64,000 nt of DNA. Source: Algoriphagus iocasae (GTDB lineage Bacteria; Bacteroidota; Bacteroidia; Cytophagales; Cyclobacteriaceae). The first letter of the stretch is position 1; each line of letters starts with the position of its first letter. A model generated the notes under the pieces. That model was not told the DNA's origin. It was given only the letters and a program-made list of their open reading frames with translations, and searched no databases. The position numbers were made by a program, and so were the translations under genes. Below are positions 44,441-54,165 of this stretch, one piece after another. Where the stretch lies: the NCBI RefSeq assembly GCF_014206875.1, contig NZ_JACIJO010000002.1:434001-498000 (forward strand), read 5' to 3'.

Positions 44441-47400
44441 TTAGAAACCTACGTTTACGCCAAGAGTATAGGTACGAATAATCGGAGCTACGTTCCAATC
44501 CACACCAAATTGTAGCTGGCCTGAGTACTGATTAGATTCTGGATCCAATCCAGAATAACCTGTGAAAGTAAATGGATTCTGTACTTGTGCGAAGAATCTT
44601 GCATTAGAGATAGCTCCTTTGAAAGCAGATGTCAAAGCAGCTTGAGGAACTGTATAACCCACTACGATATTTTGGATTTTCACGAAGTCACCTTTCTCAA
44701 CGAATCTTGAGTTAGCAGCAGAGTTTTGCCACATGTTCTGATCCTGACCAGAGTAAAGCTTAGGTACATCAGTTACCTGACCGCTTTCAGTCCATCTGTT
44801 TAGGATACTTGCATGGTTATTAGAGAAACCTTGCCCCAAAAGACCTCTTAAAGATTCGTTCATTAGGTAGTTTCCACCAGAGAATCTAGTAAAGATTTCA
44901 GCATCGAAGTTCCCAAACTTGAAGTTGTTTGACCATCCACCTTGCCACTTAGGAAGGGTATTACCCAGATAAGCTTGAGTTGGAGCAGAACCGGTCACAG
45001 AAACATCTCCAGGGTTAGCTGGGTCATATGCTTTATAGCCTAGCTGTGACACACCATTAACGGAAGGTTGTAAGTTGTATTGAACTATCACATCACCAGA
45101 AACATACAGAGGGTTACCATTTGCTGGGTTTACACCAGCCCACTCATAACCGTAAAGTTGAGCAATCGGATTACCTACCTCAGTTCTGTTGTAAGTACTA
45201 GTTAAAGGAGAAATTAATTCATTCACTTCATTTTTGATGAAAGTGATGTTGAAGTCAGTATCCCAAGAGAATTTACCTCTGTTGATTACGTTTGCATATG
45301 CTCTGAATTCCAAACCAGAGTTGGTCATAGAACCGATGTTTTGGCTGATGTTGTTACCTGGAACACCTAGAGAAAGTGCAGTTGGAGCATCAAGGATCAA
45401 ACCATCAATGTCATTTTTGAAGTAATCAGCAGCAATAGTTACACGACCGATAGTCATGTCCAAACCAATGTTGAACTTCTTAGAAGTTTCCCACTGAAGG
45501 TTATTGTTTGCGATAGCAGCATAACCAATACCAGCTCCAGCACCACCCAATACAGGGCTATATCCACCGTAAGCAGCGAAAGTACCGATTTCAGTGTTAC
45601 CAACTTCAGCATAAGAAGCTCTTACTTTAAAGTCAGAGATCAATTCAGAATTGAAGAAAGATTCGTCAGAAACTCTCCATCCCACAGATCCACCGAAGAA
45701 AGTACCTCTTTGGTTTTCAATCGCCAAATCAGAAATCCCGTCATTTCTCAATGTGAAAGACGCCAAGTATTTTCCTTTGTAGCTATAGTTGAATCTTCCG
45801 AAGTAAGAATCAAATCCTCTTTCAGCATAAGATCCACCAGAGAACTGGTTATTGTAAGAACCAGAAATGATGTTGTTCAATCTGTAGAAGTTATCAGAGA
45901 TATCAGTACCAGAAGCGTTGAAACCATAGAATCTTGTGAATTGGTATTCTAGACCTGCAGTCACGTTCAAGTTGTGATCATCAGCAATTACTGTCTGATA
46001 ATTCAAAGTGTTTTGCCAGTTCCAACGGAAAGCTGGGTTAAAGGCCATATAAACAGAACCGTTTGAGCTTCTTCCATCACCATGTCTTGGATCCAAAGAT
46101 TGGAAGTCATCATTCATAGTTAAGTCAATACCGATTTGAGTTCTTGCAGTCAAACCTGTTACGATATCTACTTCACCATATGCATTACCAATAGCTCTAT
46201 GAGTACGGCTTCTATAAAGGTTGTTTTTAATTACAAAACCGATGTTAGGGATATTGTTATCTGGTCCAGCAAGGTTTGCACCGAATCCAGTTGTAGCACC
46301 GTTTGCAGTTACGTTAAATCCATCAAATGCAGCATTTTCAGCATCGTAAATTGGAACGTTTGGCAAAGAACGGGTAGCATTGTAGATCGCACCAGAAAGT
46401 GAGTTTGCACCGTTGTTCAAACCGTAGATTTCAGTGAAAGAATAAGAAAGAGAAGTTCCAATTCTTACAGCTTTAGAAATACTGTGGTCAATGTTAGCTC
46501 TGAAAGAGTATCTGCTTAATTCATTTGGTTTTACAGGAGACTCTTGATCAGTGTAACCCAAAGAGAAGAAGTACTTTGTAGCTTCAGATCCACCTGCAAT
46601 AGATAGGTTGTGCTGCTGAGTAAATCCTTTTCTGAAGATTAGGTCTTGCCAATCAGTATTTACACCTGGATTAGCCAAAGGAGACTGATTTGCATTCGAT
46701 CTTTTTTCATTTGCAATAGTCACCCACTCATCACCGGTCAACAAATCAAATCTGTCCACTTCCTCGTTGAAACCCATGGAAGTGTTATAAGAAACTTTTG
46801 CTTTACCAGTAGAACCTCTTTTAGTAGTGATCAAGATCACACCGTTAGCTGCTCTAGAACCATAAATAGCAGATGCAGAACCATCCTTCAATACTTCGAA
46901 AGAAGCAATGTCAGCTGGGTTGATGTTTGCCAATGGGTTAGCAGCGTTTACTGCAGATCTATCGCTGCTTACTACAGGTACACCATCGATTACGATCAAT
47001 GGACTTGCACTGGATGAAATAGAGTTTACACCACGGATTCTGATGATCGGTGCAGCACCTAAAATACCAGAAGGAGTAGTAATCTGAACACCTGGTGCTC
47101 TACCAGCTAGCTGAGATTCGAAAGATGGAGACACCAAGTTTTCGATTGCCTTGCTGTCGATTGAAGTCACAGAACCTGTGATTTCTCTTCTCTCTTGAGT
47201 ACCGTAACCTACTACGACTACTTCATTCAATGTTTTCACATCCACATCCATGACCACATTGATCACGCTGTTGGAACCAATAGGCATTTCTTTAGTAAGA
47301 TATCCTACAAAACTGTAAACCAAAGTGGTAGCTTCACTTGGTACTTGGATGGAGTAAGACCCATCTATGTCTGTAATTGTCCCTTGTGTGGTACCTTTCA

Positions 47401-47533
47401 CCACCACACTAGCACCTGGCACCCCTTCCGGCTCTTCAGCCGAAGTAACCCTACCAGTGATTGTTTTGCTTTGCGCCAATACTGACATCACAGTCAAAAT
47501 TGATAACGCAAAACCTAATAAAACTTTCTTCAT
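44441..47533 (-). CDS. SusC/RagA-family TonB-linked outer-membrane protein
   Basis: A 1030-residue TonB-dependent transporter. It has a signal peptide (ending near VLAQ), a carboxypeptidase-regulatory-like domain (ITGRVTSAEEPEGVPGASVV), the TonB-box-like VVVGYGTQERREITG at about residues 108-122, the plug with IRIRGVNSI, and a large beta-barrel ending in NVGF. It pairs with the SusD gene 29 bases downstream. A 476-base AT-rich stretch lies upstream of the start. Confidence 0.95.
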   Translation of the reverse strand: MKKVLLGFALSILTVMSVLAQSKTITGRVTSAEEPEGVPGASVVVKGTTQGTITDIDGSYSIQVPSEATTLVYSFVGYLTKEMPIGSNSVINVVMDVDVKTLNEVVVVGYGTQERREITGSVTSIDSKAIENLVSPSFESQLAGRAPGVQITTPSGILGAAPIIRIRGVNSISSSASPLIVIDGVPVVSSDRSAVNAANPLANINPADIASFEVLKDGSASAIYGSRAANGVILITTKRGSTGKAKVSYNTSMGFNEEVDRFDLLTGDEWVTIANEKRSNANQSPLANPGVNTDWQDLIFRKGFTQQHNLSIAGGSEATKYFFSLGYTDQESPVKPNELSRYSFRANIDHSISKAVRIGTSLSYSFTEIYGLNNGANSLSGAIYNATRSLPNVPIYDAENAAFDGFNVTANGATTGFGANLAGPDNNIPNIGFVIKNNLYRSRTHRAIGNAYGEVDIVTGLTARTQIGIDLTMNDDFQSLDPRHGDGRSSNGSVYMAFNPAFRWNWQNTLNYQTVIADDHNLNVTAGLEYQFTRFYGFNASGTDISDNFYRLNNIISGSYNNQFSGGSYAERGFDSYFGRFNYSYKGKYLASFTLRNDGISDLAIENQRGTFFGGSVGWRVSDESFFNSELISDFKVRASYAEVGNTEIGTFAAYGGYSPVLGGAGAGIGYAAIANNNLQWETSKKFNIGLDMTIGRVTIAADYFKNDIDGLILDAPTALSLGVPGNNISQNIGSMTNSGLEFRAYANVINRGKFSWDTDFNITFIKNEVNELISPLTSTYNRTEVGNPIAQLYGYEWAGVNPANGNPLYVSGDVIVQYNLQPSVNGVSQLGYKAYDPANPGDVSVTGSAPTQAYLGNTLPKWQGGWSNNFKFGNFDAEIFTRFSGGNYLMNESLRGLLGQGFSNNHASILNRWTESGQVTDVPKLYSGQDQNMWQNSAANSRFVEKGDFVKIQNIVVGYTVPQAALTSAFKGAISNARFFAQVQNPFTFTGYSGLDPESNQYSGQLQFGVDWNVAPIIRTYTLGVNVGF

Positions 47534-48009
47534 AGGTCGTTAATTTAGTTTAGTTTTAACTATCGAGTAGCGAATATCTTCTGATTAGAATGAAATAAAA
47601 AAAATTAGAATCGCTGTCTAAAGCTTATACGGGGCAATTTTCTATGGTTTTTATGTTAATTTTTAATTTTTTAATTGGTTTGAAAATCCAATCATTTAAA
47701 AACCATATAAACCATCTATTAAAATGTTAATTTATTTATTTTTATTTGGTAAAATGATAAAAATAATATTTTTGTATTGTATCTAGAAATAATCCTATAA
47801 TCATCAATTAGCCTTTAATCAGTCAAATCAATATAAAATTTGCTCCTACAGGTTTAAAAAATAATTATCCCCAATTTAATTTTGACTTTACTAAAAAGGT
47901 CTTTCATTTTTTCAAAACATTTTTCTGATATATTGAATAAAACAGAATTTTATATAAAATTCACTTTTTTTATAAATGGCGCAGGTTTTTGACATTAATC
48001 TAATATTTT
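47534..48009. other. AT-rich leader/intergenic region upstream of susC
   Basis: A 476-base stretch, very AT-rich, with no coding frame. It holds a nested inverted repeat on the susC strand: ATGGTTTTTA (47644-47653) with TAAAAACCAT (47697-47706), enclosing ATTGG (47674-47678) and CCAAT (47688-47692). No exact TAnnTTTG box is seen on the minus strand. The region probably contains the susC promoter and a structured leader, but neither is proven. Confidence 0.45.
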
Positions 48010-48576
48010 CTACCATTTAGCAGGATTTTCAGCCCTAAATGGAATTTTTTTGCAAATATCCCATCGACCATCTATCCTTTTGAGCAAAAAAAGTTGGTTT
48101 ACAACGAATTTTTCTAAAATAGGTTTTTCATTTAATACTTTTATAATATTTGGTATTGGAGTTTTTTTCAAATCTTTAAATGCCATTGTCATATGCGGAT
48201 GAAAATTTCTATCGCTTAATTCATCAATTAGCTTCAATTCTATTTTGCAGAACTGTTTCAGATTTTTTTGTAATTCTATCAATTCCTGGGATTGCTCTAT
48301 CCCCAGATAAACCACTCGGTCACCAAAGGTTTTAACCCCGGAAATCGCTAAAGGAAATTCTTCATATCTTGACAAAAACATTGTCAACCGATTAATCAGA
48401 TTTTCCTCTTTTGCCTCGTTAAAAGTAAAAGGCATCTTCAATGTCACATGGGCAGGAGATTTTAAGGCATACTTGATACCGAATCGCTCTCGAAGGAGCT
48501 CCTTTAAGTTGGTCAATCTTACTTGTAATTCACCTTCAGGAACTACTGCCAGAAAATATTTTTGAAAACTTGCCAT
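48010..48576 (-). CDS. 2'-5' RNA ligase family protein
   Basis: A 188-residue 2H phosphoesterase-superfamily protein with the two HxTx motifs: HVTLKMPF near residue 40 and HPHMTMAF near 125. These are cyclic-phosphodiesterase or RNA-ligase-type enzymes; the natural substrate is unknown. I chose the ATG at 48576 rather than the GTG one codon upstream. The gene stands alone. Confidence 0.88.
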   Translation of the reverse strand: MASFQKYFLAVVPEGELQVRLTNLKELLRERFGIKYALKSPAHVTLKMPFTFNEAKEENLINRLTMFLSRYEEFPLAISGVKTFGDRVVYLGIEQSQELIELQKNLKQFCKIELKLIDELSDRNFHPHMTMAFKDLKKTPIPNIIKVLNEKPILEKFVVNQLFLLKRIDGRWDICKKIPFRAENPAKW

Positions 48577-48680
48577 CACTCAATTTTACCTCGGATTTAC
48601 TCCAAATCTCTAAAAACAAAAAAACTATTCGATTTCCTCAATCAAAACATTAAATTGTTCATCTCAAATACCAAACAGCT

Positions 48681-49595
48681 ATGAAATATTTTTCTAAGGC
48701 CATGATCGGCCTCGATTTGACTGAAATGGACGATATCCTTATCAAGAAAACAATTGTTTTCTTAAAATTCTTGGGTATCGACAAATGCTATTTCGTTCAC
48801 GTTGCAAAAGATCTAGCCGTTCCTCAAGAAATATTAGATAAATATCCAGACTTAATGGCACCGGGAGATGAATCCTTGGAAGCTTTGATCAAGGATAAAT
48901 TAACCCAGTATAACTTTCCTGAATCGATCGAGATCGAAGTTTTCGCTGAAGAAGGAAATCATCCCTTGGATACATTCCTAAGATGGGCTAAAATCAAAGA
49001 TGTCGATTTGATCATCATGGGTAGAAAAGAAACTTTGGAAGGTAGCGGCTCACTTGCTAAAGGAATTGCTAAAAAAGCTCCATGTTCTATTTTGATGCTT
49101 CAGGAAAAACGTCCTCCTGGATTACCTAAAAAGATCATGATCCCAAGTGATTTCTCTGAGCACACGCATATGATTTATGATTTTGGGGAGAGAATTTCCG
49201 ATGAGCTCCACGCAGAATTACTTCCGGTTCACATGTATCATGTGCCTCATGGATATTCCAAAACTGGAAAGACCTTTGAGGAATTTGCAGAAATCATGAA
49301 AGAAAATGCGAGACATGATTTTCAGAAATTTGTGAGCAAACACAATCATCCGGAGCTGGAATGTCATTTTGTACTCAATGACGGACAAGATGATGGTAAA
49401 GTCTTATTGGATGAAGCAGTAAAACTAGGAGTGGACATGGTCTTACTTGGCTCCAGAGGTAAAACCAAATCAGCGGCAATCTTATTAGGTAGCGTTGCCG
49501 AAAAACTGGTAATGGTCAATAATATATTACCGATGATGATTTTCAAGAAAAAAGGAGAAACCATGGGCTTTTTTGATGCCCTATTCAAAATTTAA
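48681..49595 (+). CDS. Tandem universal stress protein
   Basis: A 304-residue protein with two UspA domains. The first is about residues 1-147, ending in SLAKGIAKKAPCSILMLQE. The second is about 148-296, with LLGSRGKTKSAAILLGSVAEKLV carrying the GxxGxxxx(S)-type nucleotide loop. Such proteins respond to starvation or stress. The gene converges on the zinc-ribbon methyltransferase gene, overlapping it by four bases. Confidence 0.93.
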   Translation: MKYFSKAMIGLDLTEMDDILIKKTIVFLKFLGIDKCYFVHVAKDLAVPQEILDKYPDLMAPGDESLEALIKDKLTQYNFPESIEIEVFAEEGNHPLDTFLRWAKIKDVDLIIMGRKETLEGSGSLAKGIAKKAPCSILMLQEKRPPGLPKKIMIPSDFSEHTHMIYDFGERISDELHAELLPVHMYHVPHGYSKTGKTFEEFAEIMKENARHDFQKFVSKHNHPELECHFVLNDGQDDGKVLLDEAVKLGVDMVLLGSRGKTKSAAILLGSVAEKLVMVNNILPMMIFKKKGETMGFFDALFKI

Positions 49596-50527
49596 AAAGG
49601 TTTACTTAAGTAAAAACATACCTGATCCCCTTTGCCCTCTTGGTTTAACCAGAGGGCTTTTTCTTTAAATTCAGCCATTTCCTCTTGACTAAATATCCCC
49701 TGAACCAATTCTGGATTTAAAGGCAGTCCCTTTTTGTAAATTTCGGTGCCCCAAAACTGGAAGCCAGTGGAGTCAAACTCAATTTCGTCCAGATTAAATC
49801 CCTGCTTCTTGGCGGAAATCGCCATACCTTCGGTAGAAGGGATAATTAAATGTCTTGGCGCATCTAACTGAACCCAATAAACCCCCTCCTCTTTCCAAAC
49901 CTGTGAATCAGTAACTGGAGTTCGGATCAACAACTTCCCTCCCGGATTTAATTTTTCGAAGCAAAGCTTCAGGATATGATCGGGATCCTCCATATGCTCA
50001 AAGGAATGGTGCATCATGATCAGATCAAATTTAAAATCTGATTCTTCGATCCCCTTTTTCCAAATCGTTAATTCCTTAGAAATCACTTTGGTTTCCTTAA
50101 TAAAAGGATCAAAACCATGCAGATTCTGATATCCCCCCGCATAGAATTCATACAGCAATTGTCCAGTGCCACATCCAATATCCGCAATGGCATCAGTCAT
50201 TTTTGGTTTGACTTTTTTAAGCCAATAACCATAACTAGGTTCAAAAAACTTCCCTCCGGAGGCCAGAAAGGTTTTCATTCTAATCCTTTTCAGAAACTGT
50301 CGAAATCCCGAGGAATAAACCAAATCTGTGAAGGAATAATAGTCTCCAGAATAAAAATCGGAAAGATTATCCGGGACATCTTTGATTTGAAGAGAGCCGC
50401 ATGAGTCACATTCCAAATACCAAAACTTTTCACCGCTACCAAACATACGCTCTTGAGCATGGTGCTTTTTATGGTTTGGTGATCCACAAAATTTACATTT
50501 CACTTCCTGCTCTGATGTCAAAGCCAT
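49592..50527 (-). CDS. Zinc-ribbon class I methyltransferase
   Basis: A 311-residue protein. The N-terminal zinc ribbon has CKFC (near residues 11-14) and CDSC (near 40-43), and the methyltransferase core follows with ADIGCGTGQLL as motif I (near 124-134). The C-terminal part carries the acceptor region. This layout is common in methyltransferases of cell-surface glycan or natural-product loci, but no such locus is around here. Function is uncertain. Confidence 0.82.
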   Translation of the reverse strand: MALTSEQEVKCKFCGSPNHKKHHAQERMFGSGEKFWYLECDSCGSLQIKDVPDNLSDFYSGDYYSFTDLVYSSGFRQFLKRIRMKTFLASGGKFFEPSYGYWLKKVKPKMTDAIADIGCGTGQLLYEFYAGGYQNLHGFDPFIKETKVISKELTIWKKGIEESDFKFDLIMMHHSFEHMEDPDHILKLCFEKLNPGGKLLIRTPVTDSQVWKEEGVYWVQLDAPRHLIIPSTEGMAISAKKQGFNLDEIEFDSTGFQFWGTEIYKKGLPLNPELVQGIFSQEEMAEFKEKALWLNQEGKGDQVCFYLSKPF

Positions 50528-50717
50528 GTATTTATTAATTATAAATTGGAATGTTTATTTCGGTCAATTCCTGAAAGAAACTATAAACTTTCAAAATTAA
50601 GGGTTCATAAAGATTCACTTTGGCAAAACTATTGGCTTATCTCTGAAAAAAGAGATGTTTTGAAGGAATCTTAGACCATTTCCTGAAAAAATTAATCAAA
50701 GAATCGACGAGGCTGAT

Positions 50718-50725
50718 TACTTTTG
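50718..50725 (+). promoter_or_regulatory. -7 box before the second methyltransferase
   Basis: TACTTTTG matches TAnnTTTG exactly, about 40 bases before the ATG at 50766. No convincing -33 element is seen. The surrounding 50528-50765 stretch shows nothing else. Confidence 0.35.
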
Positions 50726-50765
50726 GCTTTTAATACCTTTAAAAAATCGCTCCCCTGAGCAAATT

Positions 50766-51437
50766 ATGAGTTTCATTACCGATTTATTCGCGGCATCTGA
50801 CAATCCCAATTCTTTAGGAGCAAAGCTTAGAAATAAAAGACAACATGCATTCGAGTCTCTTTTTTTCAATCGGTTCAAAGATTTTGAAACCATAAAAATC
50901 CTCGATGTAGGAGGTACCGATTATTTCTGGAAAGACAGTTCTCTCCCGGAAAACCCAAAGATAGAAATCACACTTTTAAACCTAACCGAGGAAAAAACAA
51001 ATCATCCTAGGATCAAAAGTGTCATCGGAGATGCCACAAATATGCCTGAATTTGAAACCAATAGCTTTGATCTGGTATTTTCTAATTCAGTCATAGAGCA
51101 CCTTTACACTTGGGAAAATCAGGTGAAAATGGCCAATGAGATCCAGCGTGTCGGCAAAACCTTTTTTATCCAGACTCCAAATAAGTATTTCCCGATCGAG
51201 GCTCATTACGCCATACCTTTTGCACAGTACATGCCCAAATCAATTATGCTTCCAGTGCTCACAAAAACACGTCTGAGCAGATTGAAAAAATGGGATGCAA
51301 AAGATGCTGAACAGTATTTGGATGAAATCCTTCTTATTGATGGAGCTGGGATGAAAAAACTATTCCCAGGCGCTTCAATTTACAAAGAGCGCATGCTTGG
51401 CATGGTAAAATCCTTCTCTGCTCATAATCTGGCCTAA
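50766..51437 (+). CDS. SAM-dependent methyltransferase
   Basis: A 223-residue class I methyltransferase. Motif I KILDVGGTDYFW is near residues 43-54 and the conserved acidic FDLVFSNSVIEHL segment near 101-113. The substrate is not predicted. It converges on the DUF3050 gene, with a gap of only three bases. Confidence 0.85.
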   Translation: MSFITDLFAASDNPNSLGAKLRNKRQHAFESLFFNRFKDFETIKILDVGGTDYFWKDSSLPENPKIEITLLNLTEEKTNHPRIKSVIGDATNMPEFETNSFDLVFSNSVIEHLYTWENQVKMANEIQRVGKTFFIQTPNKYFPIEAHYAIPFAQYMPKSIMLPVLTKTRLSRLKKWDAKDAEQYLDEILLIDGAGMKKLFPGASIYKERMLGMVKSFSAHNLA

Positions 51438-51440
51438 AGA

Positions 51441-52229
51441 TCAGACCAGATTAAGATTTTTCTTTTTAATCATTTGATGGATTCCGTCCCAAAGACCTTT
51501 TCTAGCCACTAAAGCTTCTCTGGCAGCATTTTCTGACTCCTTCTGTTTCTCAGGGTCATCTCCCATTAACAGGCTCATCATTCTCCATGCTAATGGACCA
51601 TGCTCCTCTTCATCGAGGTGAATATGACGATCAAAATAATAAGAAAGGGTACTTAATTTCTCAGGCTGATTTTTTACCAGTTCATCTACCAACTTCCTGA
51701 AAAGATCCGGAATCAAATCTTCCCTTCCCAAAGTAAAAGATGCTGCGATTTCATGAGGCTTTCCCTGCATCACCATTTTGTAATTGACAAGAAGGAAAGA
51801 AGTCACAAAATCTGGTAAATCGAGATTTTTTATAGCCTGCTCAAAATCTACTCCCTTCTCTAGCTCAGCTGTTAAAGCATTTATTTTATCCGTAGAAGCA
51901 CCTGCTTCTTTCATGGCGGTCAGATACAGTTCAAAATGACTGCAAAACCCACCATTCCCATCTTCATCACTTTCCTCCGCGAGAACAATGTCATTGATAA
52001 GACGTGCTGCCATAGAATCCTTTGCTGGAAGCCAAGGAAGAGACATTCCTGTCAGTCTAAACTGTAGGGCCTTGAGTAAACTCATAAAATCCCAAACAGC
52101 AAAAACATGGTATTCCATGAATTTCTGAAAATCAGAAAGAGACTCTAAATCTTTATAAATAGGGTGACTTAGTAATACTTCGCGTTCAGGATGAACCGAT
52201 TGTATTAATCTATCCAATGGTGAACTCAT
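51441..52229 (-). CDS. DUF3050 family protein
   Basis: A 262-residue all-helical protein of the DUF3050 family, which has a heme-oxygenase-like fold. It shows several conserved His and Glu residues, for example in MEYHVFAVWDFM near the N-terminus, the ESDEDGNGGFCSHFELY segment and YFDRHIHLDEEEHGPLA near the C-terminus, that could hold two metals. The reaction is unknown. The start is 54 bases after the ABC transporter stop on the same strand. Confidence 0.85.
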   Translation of the reverse strand: MSSPLDRLIQSVHPEREVLLSHPIYKDLESLSDFQKFMEYHVFAVWDFMSLLKALQFRLTGMSLPWLPAKDSMAARLINDIVLAEESDEDGNGGFCSHFELYLTAMKEAGASTDKINALTAELEKGVDFEQAIKNLDLPDFVTSFLLVNYKMVMQGKPHEIAASFTLGREDLIPDLFRKLVDELVKNQPEKLSTLSYYFDRHIHLDEEEHGPLAWRMMSLLMGDDPEKQKESENAAREALVARKGLWDGIHQMIKKKNLNLV

Positions 52230-52283
52230 AAATTTTTTGGAAGATATACGAAGATGTGTTTTTTGTGGATTTCTAAGAGAAAA

Positions 52284-54074
52284 TCAATTTTCGGCAAATT
52301 GAAGTCTAACCAAGTTGGCGTAGAAACCTTCATCCTTTTTAAGAAGGTCCTGATGGTTTCCTTCTTCGATAATTTCTCCGTCTTTTAGAACGTAAATTCT
52401 ATCTACTTTACGGATGGTAGCCAATCGATGTGCAATAATAATGGTGGTTCTACCTTTCATCAATTCATCCAAGGCTTCTTGTACCAAAGACTCAGATTCT
52501 GCATCCAACGAAGAGGTTGCCTCATCCAAAATCAAGATTGAAGGGTCTTTCAAAATGGCTCTGGCAATGGCTACTCGTTGTCTTTGGCCACCAGATAATT
52601 TTACCCCTCTCTCACCAACCAAGGTTTCCATTCCTTCAGGAAACTGATTTATAAACTGCCAAGCATTTGCCTTTTTCGCCGCCTCGATAATTTCCTCCTC
52701 AGTCGCATCAGGCTTTGCATAAGCGATATTCTCACGGATAGAACCTCCAAAAAGTAGCACTTCCTGTGGAACAATACCCACTTTGCTTCGAAGTGCCTGA
52801 AGATCCCAATTGTTGATGTTTTTATCATCCACTAGAATACTTCCTTCCTGGATTTCATAAAACCTCAATAACAATTGGATGATGGTGGATTTTCCAGCTC
52901 CGGAATGTCCGGCCAAAGCCACTTTTTCCCCTGGATTCACGTGGAAAGTAAGATCTTTCAACACCTCCACTTCAGGTCTGGTAGGATAATGGAATTTGAT
53001 ATTCTTGAAATCGATTTTTCCCCGGAAATTCATAGCCACGTCGCCACCTGCGGCTTCCGCTTCCTCTTCCAAAATCTCCAACACTCTTTCTGAAGAACCG
53101 ATCGCTTTCTGAACTTGTCCATAAATGTCTCCCAAACCAGCAATGGAACCTCCGATAAAAGTGGTGTAAAGCACAAATGAAACTAACTCGCCCACGCTCA
53201 TGTCTCCTGAACCTACTAAGCTTGCACCGTACCACATCACAGCCACAATTCCCCCAAACAATGCAAAAATGATAAAGGAGATAAAAGCCCCTCTATATTT
53301 TGCCTGACGTAAAGCCACTCCGACAACGGAATTTAAACCTTTGCCATACCGCGCAGATTCGTAAGCTTCACCTACAAATGACTTCACAGTACTGATTGAT
53401 TGAAGTGTTTCTTCCACAATCACATTGGCAGCAGCCAATTCATCCTGAGTCTTTTTAGAAAGCTTTCGGATAAACTTTCCGAAAATCATGGCAATCAATA
53501 CCAACACCGGGAAAGTTCCCAGCATAAACAAGGTAAGCTTTGGAGTATTGAAAAGCAGAAATGCGACTCCAGCGATCAAAGTGATGATCTGTCTGAAAAA
53601 TTCTGCAAGTGTTACGGAAAAGGTATCCTGAAGCAGACTGACATCTGCAGTGATCCGGGAGATGAGTTCGCCAGTTCTTCTTTTATCAAAGAAAGTCATT
53701 GGCAATCTGACCATTCTGGAATAAAGAGCCAATCGAATATCTCGCATGGATCTCTCAGAAACTAACGCGAATAGCCAAACTCTAAAAAATGAAAATATAC
53801 TTTGGACAGCTAAAATGCCAACCAAAATCAATGCGATAGAATTAATATCTGTAACGATCCACTCAGTACCCTGAGCCGCATCAATCAGCTTTCCAGCGAC
53901 AAATGGAAAGGTCAATAAAGTGAGTGATGAAAGCAGGAGAAAAACCAATCCCAAAATAAATGCCCATTTGTAGGGCATCAGAAATCTGAATATGGTTCCG
54001 ATTTTCTCTAAATTCTGCTTCGACAACTTCCTCTTTTCATGCTCTTCCAAAGCAGTGCCTCTTTGTTTTGCCAT
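52284..54074 (-). CDS. ABC exporter, fused membrane and ATPase domains
   Basis: A 596-residue half-transporter of the MsbA/LmrA type. Six membrane helices lie in residues 30-330. The ATPase carries Walker A GHSGAGKST (near 391), Q-loop region, signature LSGGQRQR (near 494) and Walker B LILDEATS. It would export lipids or drugs as a homodimer; the cargo is unknown. An exact -7 box (54100-54107) lies 25 bases upstream. It precedes DUF3050 on the same strand. Confidence 0.94.
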   Translation of the reverse strand: MAKQRGTALEEHEKRKLSKQNLEKIGTIFRFLMPYKWAFILGLVFLLLSSLTLLTFPFVAGKLIDAAQGTEWIVTDINSIALILVGILAVQSIFSFFRVWLFALVSERSMRDIRLALYSRMVRLPMTFFDKRRTGELISRITADVSLLQDTFSVTLAEFFRQIITLIAGVAFLLFNTPKLTLFMLGTFPVLVLIAMIFGKFIRKLSKKTQDELAAANVIVEETLQSISTVKSFVGEAYESARYGKGLNSVVGVALRQAKYRGAFISFIIFALFGGIVAVMWYGASLVGSGDMSVGELVSFVLYTTFIGGSIAGLGDIYGQVQKAIGSSERVLEILEEEAEAAGGDVAMNFRGKIDFKNIKFHYPTRPEVEVLKDLTFHVNPGEKVALAGHSGAGKSTIIQLLLRFYEIQEGSILVDDKNINNWDLQALRSKVGIVPQEVLLFGGSIRENIAYAKPDATEEEIIEAAKKANAWQFINQFPEGMETLVGERGVKLSGGQRQRVAIARAILKDPSILILDEATSSLDAESESLVQEALDELMKGRTTIIIAHRLATIRKVDRIYVLKDGEIIEEGNHQDLLKKDEGFYANLVRLQFAEN

Positions 54075-54099
54075 TAGACTTATGTGGTAATTGAACAGA

Positions 54100-54107
54100 C
54101 AAAAGTA
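54100..54107 (-). promoter_or_regulatory. -7 box before the ABC exporter
   Basis: Minus-strand TACTTTTG matches TAnnTTTG exactly, 25 bases upstream of the ATG at 54074. A -33 element is not clear. Prediction only. Confidence 0.4.
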
Positions 54108-54165
54108 AGGGTTTTTGAATGTTTATCCTCTCCAATTATAGAATTCCCATCTATGAGGGCTTTTC

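Noticed and set aside
47767..47774. Exact TATTTTTG box on the + strand
   Set aside because: No + strand gene follows; the stretch is extremely AT-rich, so chance matches are likely.
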